Part shown: one piece after another, positions 32,335 to 40,122 of the stretch | How positions within the stretch are numbered: the first letter of the stretch is position 1 | Layout: each line of letters opens with the position of its first letter | NCBI GenBank assembly: GCA_016218915.1 | Contig: JACRCQ010000009.1 | Span: 1-64,000 of the forward strand | DNA: 64,000 bases | Direction of reading: 5' to 3' | From: Deltaproteobacteria bacterium | GTDB taxonomy: Bacteria > Myxococcota_A > Polyangia > Polyangiales > Polyangiaceae | Program-made: the position numbers and the translations under genes | The notes under the pieces: generated by a model | Told to the model about the DNA's origin: nothing | Database searches by the model: none | What the model saw: the letters and a program-made list of their open reading frames with translations, nothing else

Positions 32335-33342
32335 ATGCACGAGACCCACCATGCTTGCCGATGGCTCTGGACGCTGGCGGTGTCCGCGATTTGCCTGGGC
32401 TGCCAGCCTTCGCCAGAGGTGCGTCCGGATCCGACGCCGCGCCGCGCCCCTGCCCAGGCGATGGGAGCGCACGCGCCGAGCATCATCCATTCAGCACCAT
32501 GGGGTTCTGACCCGGGCCAGTTCGGACACCTGCTGCCCACCGAAGGCGCTCCTGAAGGACCGATGAGCCTGACCACGAATGCCCAGGGCGAGCTCTTCGT
32601 GCTCGATCAGGTCAACGCCCGCGTTCAGGTGCTTTCGCCGGAAGGAGCCTTCCTTCGATCCATCCCGATCCCCTCCACCACGGTTCAGGACCTGGTGGTC
32701 ACCGGGCTCGGCGAAGTGGTGCTGCTCGACCGTCTCGCAGAGCCAGGCCTGATCTTCATCGACGATCAAGGCAAGCTCCGCGCTCGCGTCAAGGTCGTCG
32801 GCCATGGTGTCGCTGAAGGCGGGGCGATCACCGCGCTCGTCGAGCACGAAGGGGCGATCTGGGTCGAAGTGGACCGCGCCATGACCGTGCGCATCGCAGA
32901 CTGGCAAGCCGTGGCTGATCCGGATCGGATATCGGTCGACGGCCGGCCATCGCGCAAGGGTGGCGCAGCCTGGCAGGTCAGATTGCGGGACGGAGCGGTG
33001 CGTCTTCGCGGCCAGCCGCGCACAGGCACTGCGATGCGAAGATCGCTCAGCTTCGCATTGCCGGTGATGCGTCTGTCGACGCTGGACACGGATGAGACAG
33101 GCAACGTGTTCGTGTCCGCGCACCTTGCGAAAGAGAGTGAGCAGCCTCCCTTCGCGGTAACCGAGGACAAGGACGTCCTGTCGGTGTTCAATGCGAAGGG
33201 CGATCCCCTTGGGAGCGTGGAGCTCGAATCCTCCACCGGCCCAGAGGAGCAGTTCCGCGCGATGACCGTGGCTCGAGACGGAACGGTGTATCATCTTCAA
33301 TGCACGGTCGAGGGGACGGTTCTCAGGAGGTGGCGGCCATGA
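32335..33342 (+). CDS. NHL/beta-propeller-type lipoprotein
   Basis: The 335-residue product (MHETHHACRWLWTLAVSAIC) has a lipobox at LGC (Cys ~23), then about six blades of NHL- or SMP-30-like repeats. Examples are SLTTNAQGELFVLDQVNARV, QVLSPEGAFLRSIPIPST and LSTLDTDETGNVFVSAHLAK, with AMTVARDGTVYHLQC near the end. Such propellers bind ligands or hydrolyse lactones; no metal-binding motif is recognised. The stop overlaps the start of the VCBS gene (ATGA at 33339), so the pair is co-translated and likely functions together at the cell surface. Confidence 0.76.
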   Translation: MHETHHACRWLWTLAVSAICLGCQPSPEVRPDPTPRRAPAQAMGAHAPSIIHSAPWGSDPGQFGHLLPTEGAPEGPMSLTTNAQGELFVLDQVNARVQVLSPEGAFLRSIPIPSTTVQDLVVTGLGEVVLLDRLAEPGLIFIDDQGKLRARVKVVGHGVAEGGAITALVEHEGAIWVEVDRAMTVRIADWQAVADPDRISVDGRPSRKGGAAWQVRLRDGAVRLRGQPRTGTAMRRSLSFALPVMRLSTLDTDETGNVFVSAHLAKESEQPPFAVTEDKDVLSVFNAKGDPLGSVELESSTGPEEQFRAMTVARDGTVYHLQCTVEGTVLRRWRP

Positions 33343-35447
33343 AGAAGGCGACCTTGCTCCTGGGCCTGTTGGCGCTCACGACCGCGAGCCTGCACGCGGC
33401 TGCCGCGCCGAGCCCGATGACTCGGGAAGAGATCGAGCAGCGCGCCAAGTACGGCGTCGGCTACTCCTACTACTGGGGTCACGGCAGCTGGCGGACCGAT
33501 GGAGCCTCCCACGGCTCGTGCTCTGGCTCCTGCCCAAACTGCTCGCACTCCGGCAAGTACGGCGCAGACTGCTCTGGGTTCGTCGCCAAGGCCTGGCAGG
33601 TGCCCAGCGACATCTCGCTGACCACCGACGCGCACCCCTACTCGACCTACAACTTCTACAACCAGTCGACCTGGTGGTCGAACGTTGCCATCTCCGCGAT
33701 GGAGCTGTCTGACGCGGCCGTGCACAACGACGGCTCGAGCGGTCACATCGTGCTGTTCCAGAAGAAGGGCTCTGGAGGGAACATCTGGGCGTACGAAGCG
33801 CGCGGCTGCTCGTACGGCATCGTGCACAACCAGCGCAGCCTCAACTCGACCTACAAGGGAATCCGTCGCGACAAGCTCACCACCGAACCCGCACCCCCGC
33901 CGGATCCCACGCCGGAAGAGGTCACGGTCATGAGCGCCGTGTGGTCCGATGCCGCATCGACGAGCGATGTGGACGGCGACTTCAAGGGGGATATCTGCGC
34001 GCGCGCCGCAGCAGGGTTCTCCTGCTATACGGCAGCCAGCGGATTTGGGACCAAGATCGAAGGGCCCGAGCTGTCGAATGCAAAGGGATGGGACGGGCAG
34101 CAGTACTACTCGACCCTTCGCATGGCGGACGTCGATGGCGACCAGAAGGCCGACGTGTGCGGGCGTGATTCCGAAGGATTCCACTGCTGGCTGTCGGATG
34201 GCACTGCGCTCAAGACCGAGATCAAGGGCCCTACCTGGTCCGATGCCAGCGGTTGGAACGGAGTAGACCATTATTCGACCATCCGCATGGGAGACATCGA
34301 CGGCGACGGGAAGGCCGACGTGTGTGCGCGCGCCGCTGCTGGCATCAAGTGCTTCCTGTCGGATGGCAAGGGATTCCCCACAGCAGTCGACGGTCCGGCG
34401 TGGAGCGACGCTGCCGGGTGGAATGCGATAGAGTACTATTCCACAATCCGCATGGCCGACGTGGATGGCGATGGAAAGGCCGACATCTGCGGGCGGGCGT
34501 CGGATGGCGTGCATTGCTGGCTATCGGACGGCAAGGGCTTTCCCACGGAGGTAGTGGGGCCCAAGCTGTCGAACGCCTCGGGATGGTCCAAGCCCGAGTA
34601 CTATCTCACGCTTCGGATGGCGGACGTGAACGGCGATGGTCGTGCCGACATCTGCGCACGCGCTGCGGCCGGGTTCGCCTGCTGGCTGAGCGACAAGAGC
34701 GGATTCTCCAACGTGGTTCCCAGCGGTGCCATGTCCGACGACGGGGGATGGGACGCCGTGAGATTCTACACCACGATCCGGATGGCAGACATCGACGGCG
34801 ACGGCAAGTCCGACGTCTGCGCCCGCGGCGTGAGCGGCATGAGCTGCTGGCTCTGGGGAGAGACCGGGTTCGGCAAGCTGATCACCGGACCTGCGTTCGC
34901 GGACAGCACCGGATGGGACGATCCCTTCTACTACAGGACAATTCGTGCGTTCGACTTTGACGGCGACGGTAAGGACGATATCTGCGGGAGAGGGGCTGCC
35001 GGCGTGTCGTGCTATGCGTCCACCGGGACCGGCTTCGGTGAGGCGGTCAAGGGACCTGAGCTGTCCGATGCAGTGGGATGGAAGGGGCTGCAGTACTATT
35101 CCACAATCCGTGCAGCCACCCACAAAGTGCCGACAGAGGCTCCGCCCGCCTGCGAGCCGTCCAAGGAGACCTGCGACGGATTGGACAACGACTGCAATGG
35201 ATTGATCGACGACGGGCTCACCTGCGAGCGCGACTGGCCGGATGGGGGGGATCCTTCGGACATGTTCCGCGATGGCTCCAGGGGAGATCCAGGGGAGCCT
35301 GACGAGCCCGCGATCACCGCGGCCCCGGTTTCAGACTCGGGCTGCTCGTGTCGTAGCGCCCGGTCCGAGCAGAGTGCGTGGGCCAGCTGGCTCGCTCTCG
35401 CCGCTGCAGCGATTGCCATCTCGCGGCGCCGATCGCGCGGCGTCTGA
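33339..35447 (+). CDS. NlpC/P60-like + seven VCBS/FG-GAP repeats + MYXO-CTERM protein
   Basis: The 702-residue protein has a signal peptide (MKKATLLLGLLALTTASLHA) and an N-terminal NlpC/P60-like domain with SGKYGADCSGFVAKAW (Cys 78) and SSGHIVLFQKK (His 136), the expected Cys and His of a papain-like cell-wall hydrolase or amidase. Seven ~52-residue FG-GAP/VCBS repeats follow, each with a calcium-loop-like DxDGDxKxDxCxR (for example ADVDGDGKADICGR). Next come a MopE-type motif CDGLDNDCNGLIDDG (~612-626) and a C-terminal GCSC cysteine pair, hydrophobic helix and RRRSRG tail (~668-702), which match the MYXO-CTERM sorting signal. It is probably displayed on the cell surface. AGGAGGT precedes the ATG. 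Confidence 0.83.
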   Translation: MKKATLLLGLLALTTASLHAAAAPSPMTREEIEQRAKYGVGYSYYWGHGSWRTDGASHGSCSGSCPNCSHSGKYGADCSGFVAKAWQVPSDISLTTDAHPYSTYNFYNQSTWWSNVAISAMELSDAAVHNDGSSGHIVLFQKKGSGGNIWAYEARGCSYGIVHNQRSLNSTYKGIRRDKLTTEPAPPPDPTPEEVTVMSAVWSDAASTSDVDGDFKGDICARAAAGFSCYTAASGFGTKIEGPELSNAKGWDGQQYYSTLRMADVDGDQKADVCGRDSEGFHCWLSDGTALKTEIKGPTWSDASGWNGVDHYSTIRMGDIDGDGKADVCARAAAGIKCFLSDGKGFPTAVDGPAWSDAAGWNAIEYYSTIRMADVDGDGKADICGRASDGVHCWLSDGKGFPTEVVGPKLSNASGWSKPEYYLTLRMADVNGDGRADICARAAAGFACWLSDKSGFSNVVPSGAMSDDGGWDAVRFYTTIRMADIDGDGKSDVCARGVSGMSCWLWGETGFGKLITGPAFADSTGWDDPFYYRTIRAFDFDGDGKDDICGRGAAGVSCYASTGTGFGEAVKGPELSDAVGWKGLQYYSTIRAATHKVPTEAPPACEPSKETCDGLDNDCNGLIDDGLTCERDWPDGGDPSDMFRDGSRGDPGEPDEPAITAAPVSDSGCSCRSARSEQSAWASWLALAAAAIAISRRRSRGV

Positions 35448-35454
35448 TCCAACC

Positions 35455-36135
35455 TCAATCGTTCGCAACGTCAGGGCCGGCATCCAGGACCGGGCCAAAG
35501 TGAATGCACACGCCGATGTTCGTTCCTTCGAAGGTGAGCTTGCCGACCGTCTTGTCAGGATCGTTCGAGCACCAATCCGGAGATGTGCAATCTGTCGACG
35601 CGCAGCAGAACTTGTGGCAGGAGCGCAGCAGGTCCGTGGATGTGGCGGGGTGGATGCCGCCCACTGCATCTTCTCCGATACAGCTATAGCCGACCTCGCA
35701 CTGCTCTCCAGCGGACGGGTTGCAGCTCTTTCCCGGAGGCCCTTCGGGGCGACACTTGAAGTCGCCCGGCGTGGTCTCGGAGTAGTCGCATTGCGATCCC
35801 CCGGCACAGCCCTGATCGGTCGTGGGCACGCAGGCGAACTTCTTTCCCTCGCCGCCGCATGCAGCCGGGAGGGAATAGCCGTTCGAGCCTCCGTTCCCCG
35901 CAGCGCCGCCGGTGCTCCCCGCAGAACCTCCCTTGCCCGCTTCGCCAGCGGCGCCTGCAGTGCCAGAGGAGCCAGCCGCGCCACCTGTGCCTGACGCTCC
36001 TGCACTGCCCGCTGTGCCGCCCGCGGCCGGAGCCGGGTCACTGCTCGACTCGCCACCGCAGGCTGCAAGACCCGCCAGAATGAGCGCGGATGCGACAAGG
36101 AGACCAAGCGTGCGTGAAGATGTTGCGTGGAGCAT
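35455..36135 (-). CDS. Cys-rich lipoprotein with Gly/Ala linker
   Basis: The 226-residue product (MLHATSSRTLGLLVASALIL) has the lipobox GLAAC, a ~60-residue GTAGSAGASG-type linker and a disulfide-rich domain of ~130 residues. That domain contains ACGGEGKKFACVPTTDQGCA, CDYSETTPGDFKC and FCCASTDCTSPDWC. ATG 36135 has AGGAAGG six bases upstream, and the alternative ATG 36153 lacks one. The family is common in Polyangiales; function is unknown. Its stop is 7 bp from the VCBS gene stop (convergent). Confidence 0.78.
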   Translation of the reverse strand: MLHATSSRTLGLLVASALILAGLAACGGESSSDPAPAAGGTAGSAGASGTGGAAGSSGTAGAAGEAGKGGSAGSTGGAAGNGGSNGYSLPAACGGEGKKFACVPTTDQGCAGGSQCDYSETTPGDFKCRPEGPPGKSCNPSAGEQCEVGYSCIGEDAVGGIHPATSTDLLRSCHKFCCASTDCTSPDWCSNDPDKTVGKLTFEGTNIGVCIHFGPVLDAGPDVAND

Positions 36136-36287
36136 GAGAGCCTTCCTTTCCATCGGCCAATACCAGACCGTGTTCGTGTGCCGCGCGCGACGAGCACCCT
36201 TGCCCGTCGATCGTCCAGCGATGCGGATGCATAGGGCAAGGTTCGGGCCAGACGCAGATCAGAGCGATTCATGCTTGTTTTGTAGCC

Positions 36288-36303
36288 TTGCGCAAGTTGC
36301 GCA
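36288..36303. promoter_or_regulatory. TTGCGCA direct repeats
   Basis: Two copies of TTGCGCA (36288-36294 and 36297-36303), nine bases apart, overlap the palindrome CTTGCGCAAG (36287-36296). They lie in the 280-bp region between two divergent lipoprotein genes and could be a regulator site. No regulator gene is adjacent. Confidence 0.35.
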
Positions 36304-36399
36304 GGACGCTTGGATCATGGCTGGCACAGTGCGAGGAAGTGGCACACTCGCATACCGGCCCTGCCGCGGACATCGCGCGAACCATGGCGCGTGGCTTGG

Positions 36400-36416
36400 T
36401 GATACGGTTCGTATCA
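36400..36416. promoter_or_regulatory. Palindrome abutting a start codon, candidate operator
   Basis: TGATACGGTTCGTATCA is a perfect 7-bp dyad with a 3-base centre. Its last base is the first base of the ATG of 36416-37474. The dyad occupies the place where a Shine-Dalgarno would be, and none is visible, so the transcript may be leaderless or the site may block transcription or translation when bound. Confidence 0.5.
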
Positions 36417-37474
36417 TGGCCCGAATAGCAGCGTGGCTGGTGGTCGGTTCCCTGCTCGCACTGGCATCCTGCAGCGAGGACGGCGCGCAAGGCGTGACAG
36501 ACGATGCAGGGGGCTCGGTTTCGGACGCGACCGTCGAGAACGCGGGTGGCGGCTCCAGCGGGGAGCTACCGGAGCACTGGAAGGAGGGCCTGCAGTCCGG
36601 CATCAACTGGGGTCTTGCAGCGGACTTCCCTGACGACGTCGGAATCGGATCGAATCCGTTCGTTCTCGGCTCAGAGGACTTCGAGACCGGCACGGTGACC
36701 ATCGTCACCGAGGAGGATCGCTACAAGAACAACGTGCAGGTCACGGACACCGAGCACTACACAGGGAAGTATGCCGGAGTGCACAGCTGGCCGCAGGGGC
36801 TGAACGGTGTGACGACCCGATTCCCGCTCACGGCGCAAGCGCATCAGGATGCGAGGCCGGCGTACTTCGAGAGGATGTGCTTCAAGTACGACAAGAGCTT
36901 CCATCCCGGCGAATCCATGGCCGGGGTCGGCGTGAAAGGGTTCGGGATCTACTTCGAGAATGGGTCAGGCAATGCAGACACGTGCGCTGGCATGAGCTGG
37001 TACGACGTCTCCTGCCAGTTCGTGGGTTGGGGTCCGAGCCAGAAGCCGCAGGCCAACGACGGCTACCTGTGGGTCGGACACATGTACAGCTACAACCGGT
37101 ATCCGGAGCAGGCGATCGCGACGCTGGGAACGATCAAGCTGACCGATCCGCCGGATGGCACGCAGTCGTGCCGGTTCAGCTCCTACGCGGACCCGTTCGA
37201 GTACATCGTGCTGCAGACCTGGCGATGCTACGAGCTCGGGTTGTACCTGAACACGCCTGGGCAGAACGACGGGGAGGCGCGGTTCTGGATCGACGGGGTA
37301 CTGCAATCGCGGACGACGAACATGCGATTCCGGGATCTGGAAGAGCAGAAGCCGAGCAGCATGCATCTGAACCTGTACCGCACGACCGAGGACTTCCCGC
37401 AGACGATGGTGCGATGGGCAGACAACATCGTGCTTGCGCGGCGGTACATTGGCCCGGTGAAGGTTTCGAGGTAG
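36416..37474 (+). CDS. Lipoprotein, PL14-like jelly-roll fold
   Basis: The 352-residue product starts MARIAAWLVVGSLLALASCS (lipobox LASC, Cys ~19), then has a short Gly/Ser linker and a ~290-residue beta-sandwich. Segments PAYFERMCFKYDKSFHPGES, YIVLQTWRCYELGLYLNTPG and GEARFWIDGVLQSRTTNMRF follow the polysaccharide-lyase-14/alginate-lyase-like pattern. In that family xxW(V/I)DGxLxxxxxxxRFR is characteristic. Catalytic residues could not be assigned. It is a likely surface glycan-binding or lyase protein. No Shine-Dalgarno is visible; the start codon overlaps the palindrome at 36400-36416. Confidence 0.68.
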   Translation: MARIAAWLVVGSLLALASCSEDGAQGVTDDAGGSVSDATVENAGGGSSGELPEHWKEGLQSGINWGLAADFPDDVGIGSNPFVLGSEDFETGTVTIVTEEDRYKNNVQVTDTEHYTGKYAGVHSWPQGLNGVTTRFPLTAQAHQDARPAYFERMCFKYDKSFHPGESMAGVGVKGFGIYFENGSGNADTCAGMSWYDVSCQFVGWGPSQKPQANDGYLWVGHMYSYNRYPEQAIATLGTIKLTDPPDGTQSCRFSSYADPFEYIVLQTWRCYELGLYLNTPGQNDGEARFWIDGVLQSRTTNMRFRDLEEQKPSSMHLNLYRTTEDFPQTMVRWADNIVLARRYIGPVKVSR

Positions 37475-37486
37475 GCTCCGAGAGCC

Positions 37487-38398
37487 ATGCCTCACCCCCC
37501 TGATGTCGCGCCAGAGCCCTATCTCGACGCCATGGCTCGGCGCTATTCCTGTCGTACGTGCGACAAGACCCCTATCAGCGCCGCGGATCGCCATGCGCTG
37601 GAGAGCGCCATCGGCAAGCGTCGCGTCGGTCCGTTCGGCACCCAGGCGCGATTCCAGCTCCTGGCCGCGACCCCTGAGGATTCCGGGGCGCTCAAGGGCC
37701 TGGGAACCTACGGCTTCGTGCGCAACCCAGCGGGGTTCCTTCTGGGTGCCACGGGTCGCGGGCCCCGAAGCCTCGAGGACTTCGGATACTTGATGGAAGG
37801 CTGCATCCTGGACGCCACGATCCTGGGCATTGGCACCTGCTGGCTGGGAGGAACGTTCACCCGAAGCAGATTCGCTGAGAAGCTCGCGCTTGGCGATGAA
37901 GAGATGCCCGCCGTGGTTGCTGTGGGCTATCCGGCTGCCAAGCGGGGGTGGATCGATCGACTCATTCGTCGCGGCGATTCCGCGGACCGCCGCATGCCCT
38001 GGGAGAAGCTCTTCTTCGATGGTGATGCGGCTGTGGCGCTATCAAGAGATGCAGCGGGCAAGCTCACGCAGGCGATCGAGATGGTTCGAAGAGCCCCCTC
38101 AGCATCGAACTGCCAGCCCTGGCGCATCGTCAAGCAGGGGAGCTTCTACGACTTTCACCTGCTGCGGACTCCAGGCTATCGCGAGCGCAACAAGACGTTG
38201 TTCGGGATTGCCGACATGCAAAGGGTGGATATGGGGATTGCCATGTGCCACTTGGAGCTGGGTGCCCGGGAGCTGGGGCTCACCGGTCGCTGGATCGAGC
38301 GATCCGAGCAGGATCGTACTTCATTTCCAGGCGCAGAGTACACGGTTTCGTTCGAGATCGCGGATGGGCTGACCAACCATGTCGTTGTCCGAGCGTAG
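37487..38398 (+). CDS. Nitroreductase-family protein (TM1586-like)
   Basis: The 303-residue protein resembles putative nitroreductases of the TM1586 type, two half-domains in one chain. RRYSCRTCDKTPIS near the N-terminus is the usual FMN-phosphate-binding arginine region. GYLMEGCILDATILGIGTCW matches the conserved helix with LGxGTCWxG. The second half has MVRRAPSASNCQPWRIVKQG, the typical APSxxNxQPWR flavin-site motif, and GIAMCHLELGARELG. It probably uses FMN and NAD(P)H to reduce an unknown electron-poor compound in the cytoplasm. ATG 37487 lies 12 bp after the preceding stop, so it may be co-transcribed with the PL14-like lipoprotein. Confidence 0.83.
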   Translation: MPHPPDVAPEPYLDAMARRYSCRTCDKTPISAADRHALESAIGKRRVGPFGTQARFQLLAATPEDSGALKGLGTYGFVRNPAGFLLGATGRGPRSLEDFGYLMEGCILDATILGIGTCWLGGTFTRSRFAEKLALGDEEMPAVVAVGYPAAKRGWIDRLIRRGDSADRRMPWEKLFFDGDAAVALSRDAAGKLTQAIEMVRRAPSASNCQPWRIVKQGSFYDFHLLRTPGYRERNKTLFGIADMQRVDMGIAMCHLELGARELGLTGRWIERSEQDRTSFPGAEYTVSFEIADGLTNHVVVRA

Positions 38399-38430
38399 AG
38401 TGATGCTGATGCGAGGCCGTGTGCAGGCCG

Positions 38431-38826
38431 TCATTCCACGTGGTACCTGCAGGTCGACTTGCAGCGAGACACACTCTCTGGACTGCACGGGCTTTCTCCG
38501 CGGGCAGACGTGCACCGGTTGAAGCAGGAGATTGCGTCCAGCTCCTGCTTTCTGTTTTCGACCTCCCGGGTCAATGCCTCGAGGCGGCGGAGCGTGGAGT
38601 CGCGGGGTCTCTCGCCTCGCAGCAGAAGGCCGATGATCAATCCAGCCGTCAGCCCGGCCACCAGAGTTACGGCCGGATGCCGGTACCGCGCAGAGCCGCC
38701 CGACGCGCGGTGCTGCGCCTGCGCTTCACGCAGCTGTTTCTTGAGCTCTGTCAGTTGCGTCCTCGCTCGGACGAGCTCCGTGTCAGATGCGGGAACGGGC
38801 TCAGGGGGGTTTCGGTAAGGCGGCAT
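38431..38826 (-). CDS. Small coiled-coil membrane protein with Cys-rich tail
   Basis: The 131-residue product starts MPPYRNPPEPVPASDTEL. A helical, charged stretch (ARTQLTELKKQLREAQAQHR) that can form a coiled coil is followed by a single membrane helix (AVTLVAGLTAGLIIGLLLRG), a second charged helix and a C-terminal segment with four cysteines (ISCFNRCTSA, VSRCKSTCRYHVE). No family is recognised. GGGGAG lies upstream of ATG 38826. It is divergent from the next gene, with 62 bp between the chosen starts. Confidence 0.6.
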   Translation of the reverse strand: MPPYRNPPEPVPASDTELVRARTQLTELKKQLREAQAQHRASGGSARYRHPAVTLVAGLTAGLIIGLLLRGERPRDSTLRRLEALTREVENRKQELDAISCFNRCTSARGESPCSPESVSRCKSTCRYHVE

Positions 38827-38888
38827 CGGACTAATCTCCCCAGATGATGTACCATGAGCGAGGCGGACAAGGGTCGTTCGCGAGACAC

Positions 38889-40094
38889 ATGGCAAGGTCA
38901 ATTGGCTTCAGCTCCGTCTTCCTCCGATGGACCGGACTTGCGAGCACGCAAGGGCGGCTGGCTGGGTACATCGCGTGCGCCCCGGCAAGAGTTGCCTTGA
39001 TCGTGACCACCGGTGCCTTCGTCGCAACGCTGGGTGATGCTCTTCAGTTGCCGATATCCTGGCTCGTCTTCCTGGTCGCACTCGCCGCCGTGCTGCAGCT
39101 GGTCGCGCTTCGACTTGCGTCAAGCACTGACGCTCGCGTCTTGAAGGGTTGTCTGTTGACAGGCCTCGCTTCCGGAGTGTGCCTGACGGCGTCCGTCGGC
39201 GTCGCTGACACTCTGCGAAGGCACGTCTCCGACGCCACTGGCCTGGTGCTCGGCGTCAGCCTGATGCTGCTGGCGAGCTCGACCCTGAGCGGCGTCGTGA
39301 TGCTTCCGCTTCTCCTGCAGGGTATGCCGGAGCCAACGCTCGTTGTCGCTGACGCAGACAGGCGCGCGCTGTCCGCCGGGGCCTGGCTGGTGTCCCTGGC
39401 CACCGCAGCCTACGTATTTCCCGATCCAAGCCCCAGGCTCGCTATCGCGCTCTGGATGCTCGGGGGTGCAGTCTTTCTGGGCGCTTCCTTTCGGGCTCTT
39501 GCGCGTGCGTGGTGGCTCGCGCGGGTACGGCGCGGGAAGGTTCCAGGTTGGGACCTGATCGATCGCGACTGGCACGCATCCGAGGAATCCGTTCCCCAGA
39601 CGTTGGCAGACATGGCGCCCGACGGCATGGTCGTGTCGGTCCGAGGCGATACGCCAGACCCGTATCGGACCTCGGCTCGGCCTCGGGCTCTGGCTCTCGT
39701 GCCCTTGGATTTCCGCCCCGGGCTTCGTAGCTGGTTGTCGCGCGTGGCTGTCCCGGTAGCGGCTGTCTCGTTTGCGGGTTTGGCGGGTGGCTTTCTTGCC
39801 GCCAGCTGCTCTGGCCATGTTGCCGACGCACTCGACAGGGCGGACCGGGATGCGCGAGCTCAGACCTGCCGCGAGCTTTCAAGGACGAACGAGGCCGTGA
39901 TGCGCGAATGGTCGCCGGGCGATGCGTGCCCAACAGCCGCACGGGTGGAGAGGCCCGCTCCTGGACGCCGTGGCGTCGACGGTTGGGGAGCACCCATCCG
40001 GATCCGATGCGATCAGGGGCAGCCCGTCGTCGCCAGCGCTGGGCAAGACGGTCTTTGGGGGACACACGACGACCTACAATCACCGTGCTATTGA
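38889..40094 (+). CDS. Membrane protein with GspG-like C-terminal tail
   Basis: The 401-residue product has about eight hydrophobic helices in the first ~200 residues, a cytoplasmic loop and a further helix near ~320 (VAVPVAAVSFAGLAGGFLAA). A soluble tail follows: GVDGWGAPIRIRCDQGQPVV and ASAGQDGLWGTHDDLQSPC. DGWG...vxSaGxDGxxGTxDDI is the calcium-loop end of type II secretion major pseudopilins (GspG), here fused to a polytopic membrane protein with no pilin-type N-terminus. The start is unclear; ATG 38889 was preferred, and ATGs at 38844/38847 would add 15 residues. A secretion-related role is inference from the tail only. Confidence 0.62.
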   Translation: MARSIGFSSVFLRWTGLASTQGRLAGYIACAPARVALIVTTGAFVATLGDALQLPISWLVFLVALAAVLQLVALRLASSTDARVLKGCLLTGLASGVCLTASVGVADTLRRHVSDATGLVLGVSLMLLASSTLSGVVMLPLLLQGMPEPTLVVADADRRALSAGAWLVSLATAAYVFPDPSPRLAIALWMLGGAVFLGASFRALARAWWLARVRRGKVPGWDLIDRDWHASEESVPQTLADMAPDGMVVSVRGDTPDPYRTSARPRALALVPLDFRPGLRSWLSRVAVPVAAVSFAGLAGGFLAASCSGHVADALDRADRDARAQTCRELSRTNEAVMREWSPGDACPTAARVERPAPGRRGVDGWGAPIRIRCDQGQPVVASAGQDGLWGTHDDLQSPCY

Positions 40095-40122
40095 CGGTCT
40101 CATGAGGCTGGGCGCCCGGTCC

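Noticed and set aside
34000..35050. Repeats that could suggest a CRISPR array
   Set aside because: They are in-frame ~156-bp protein repeats (VCBS units) in a coding region, not short identical repeats with unique spacers.
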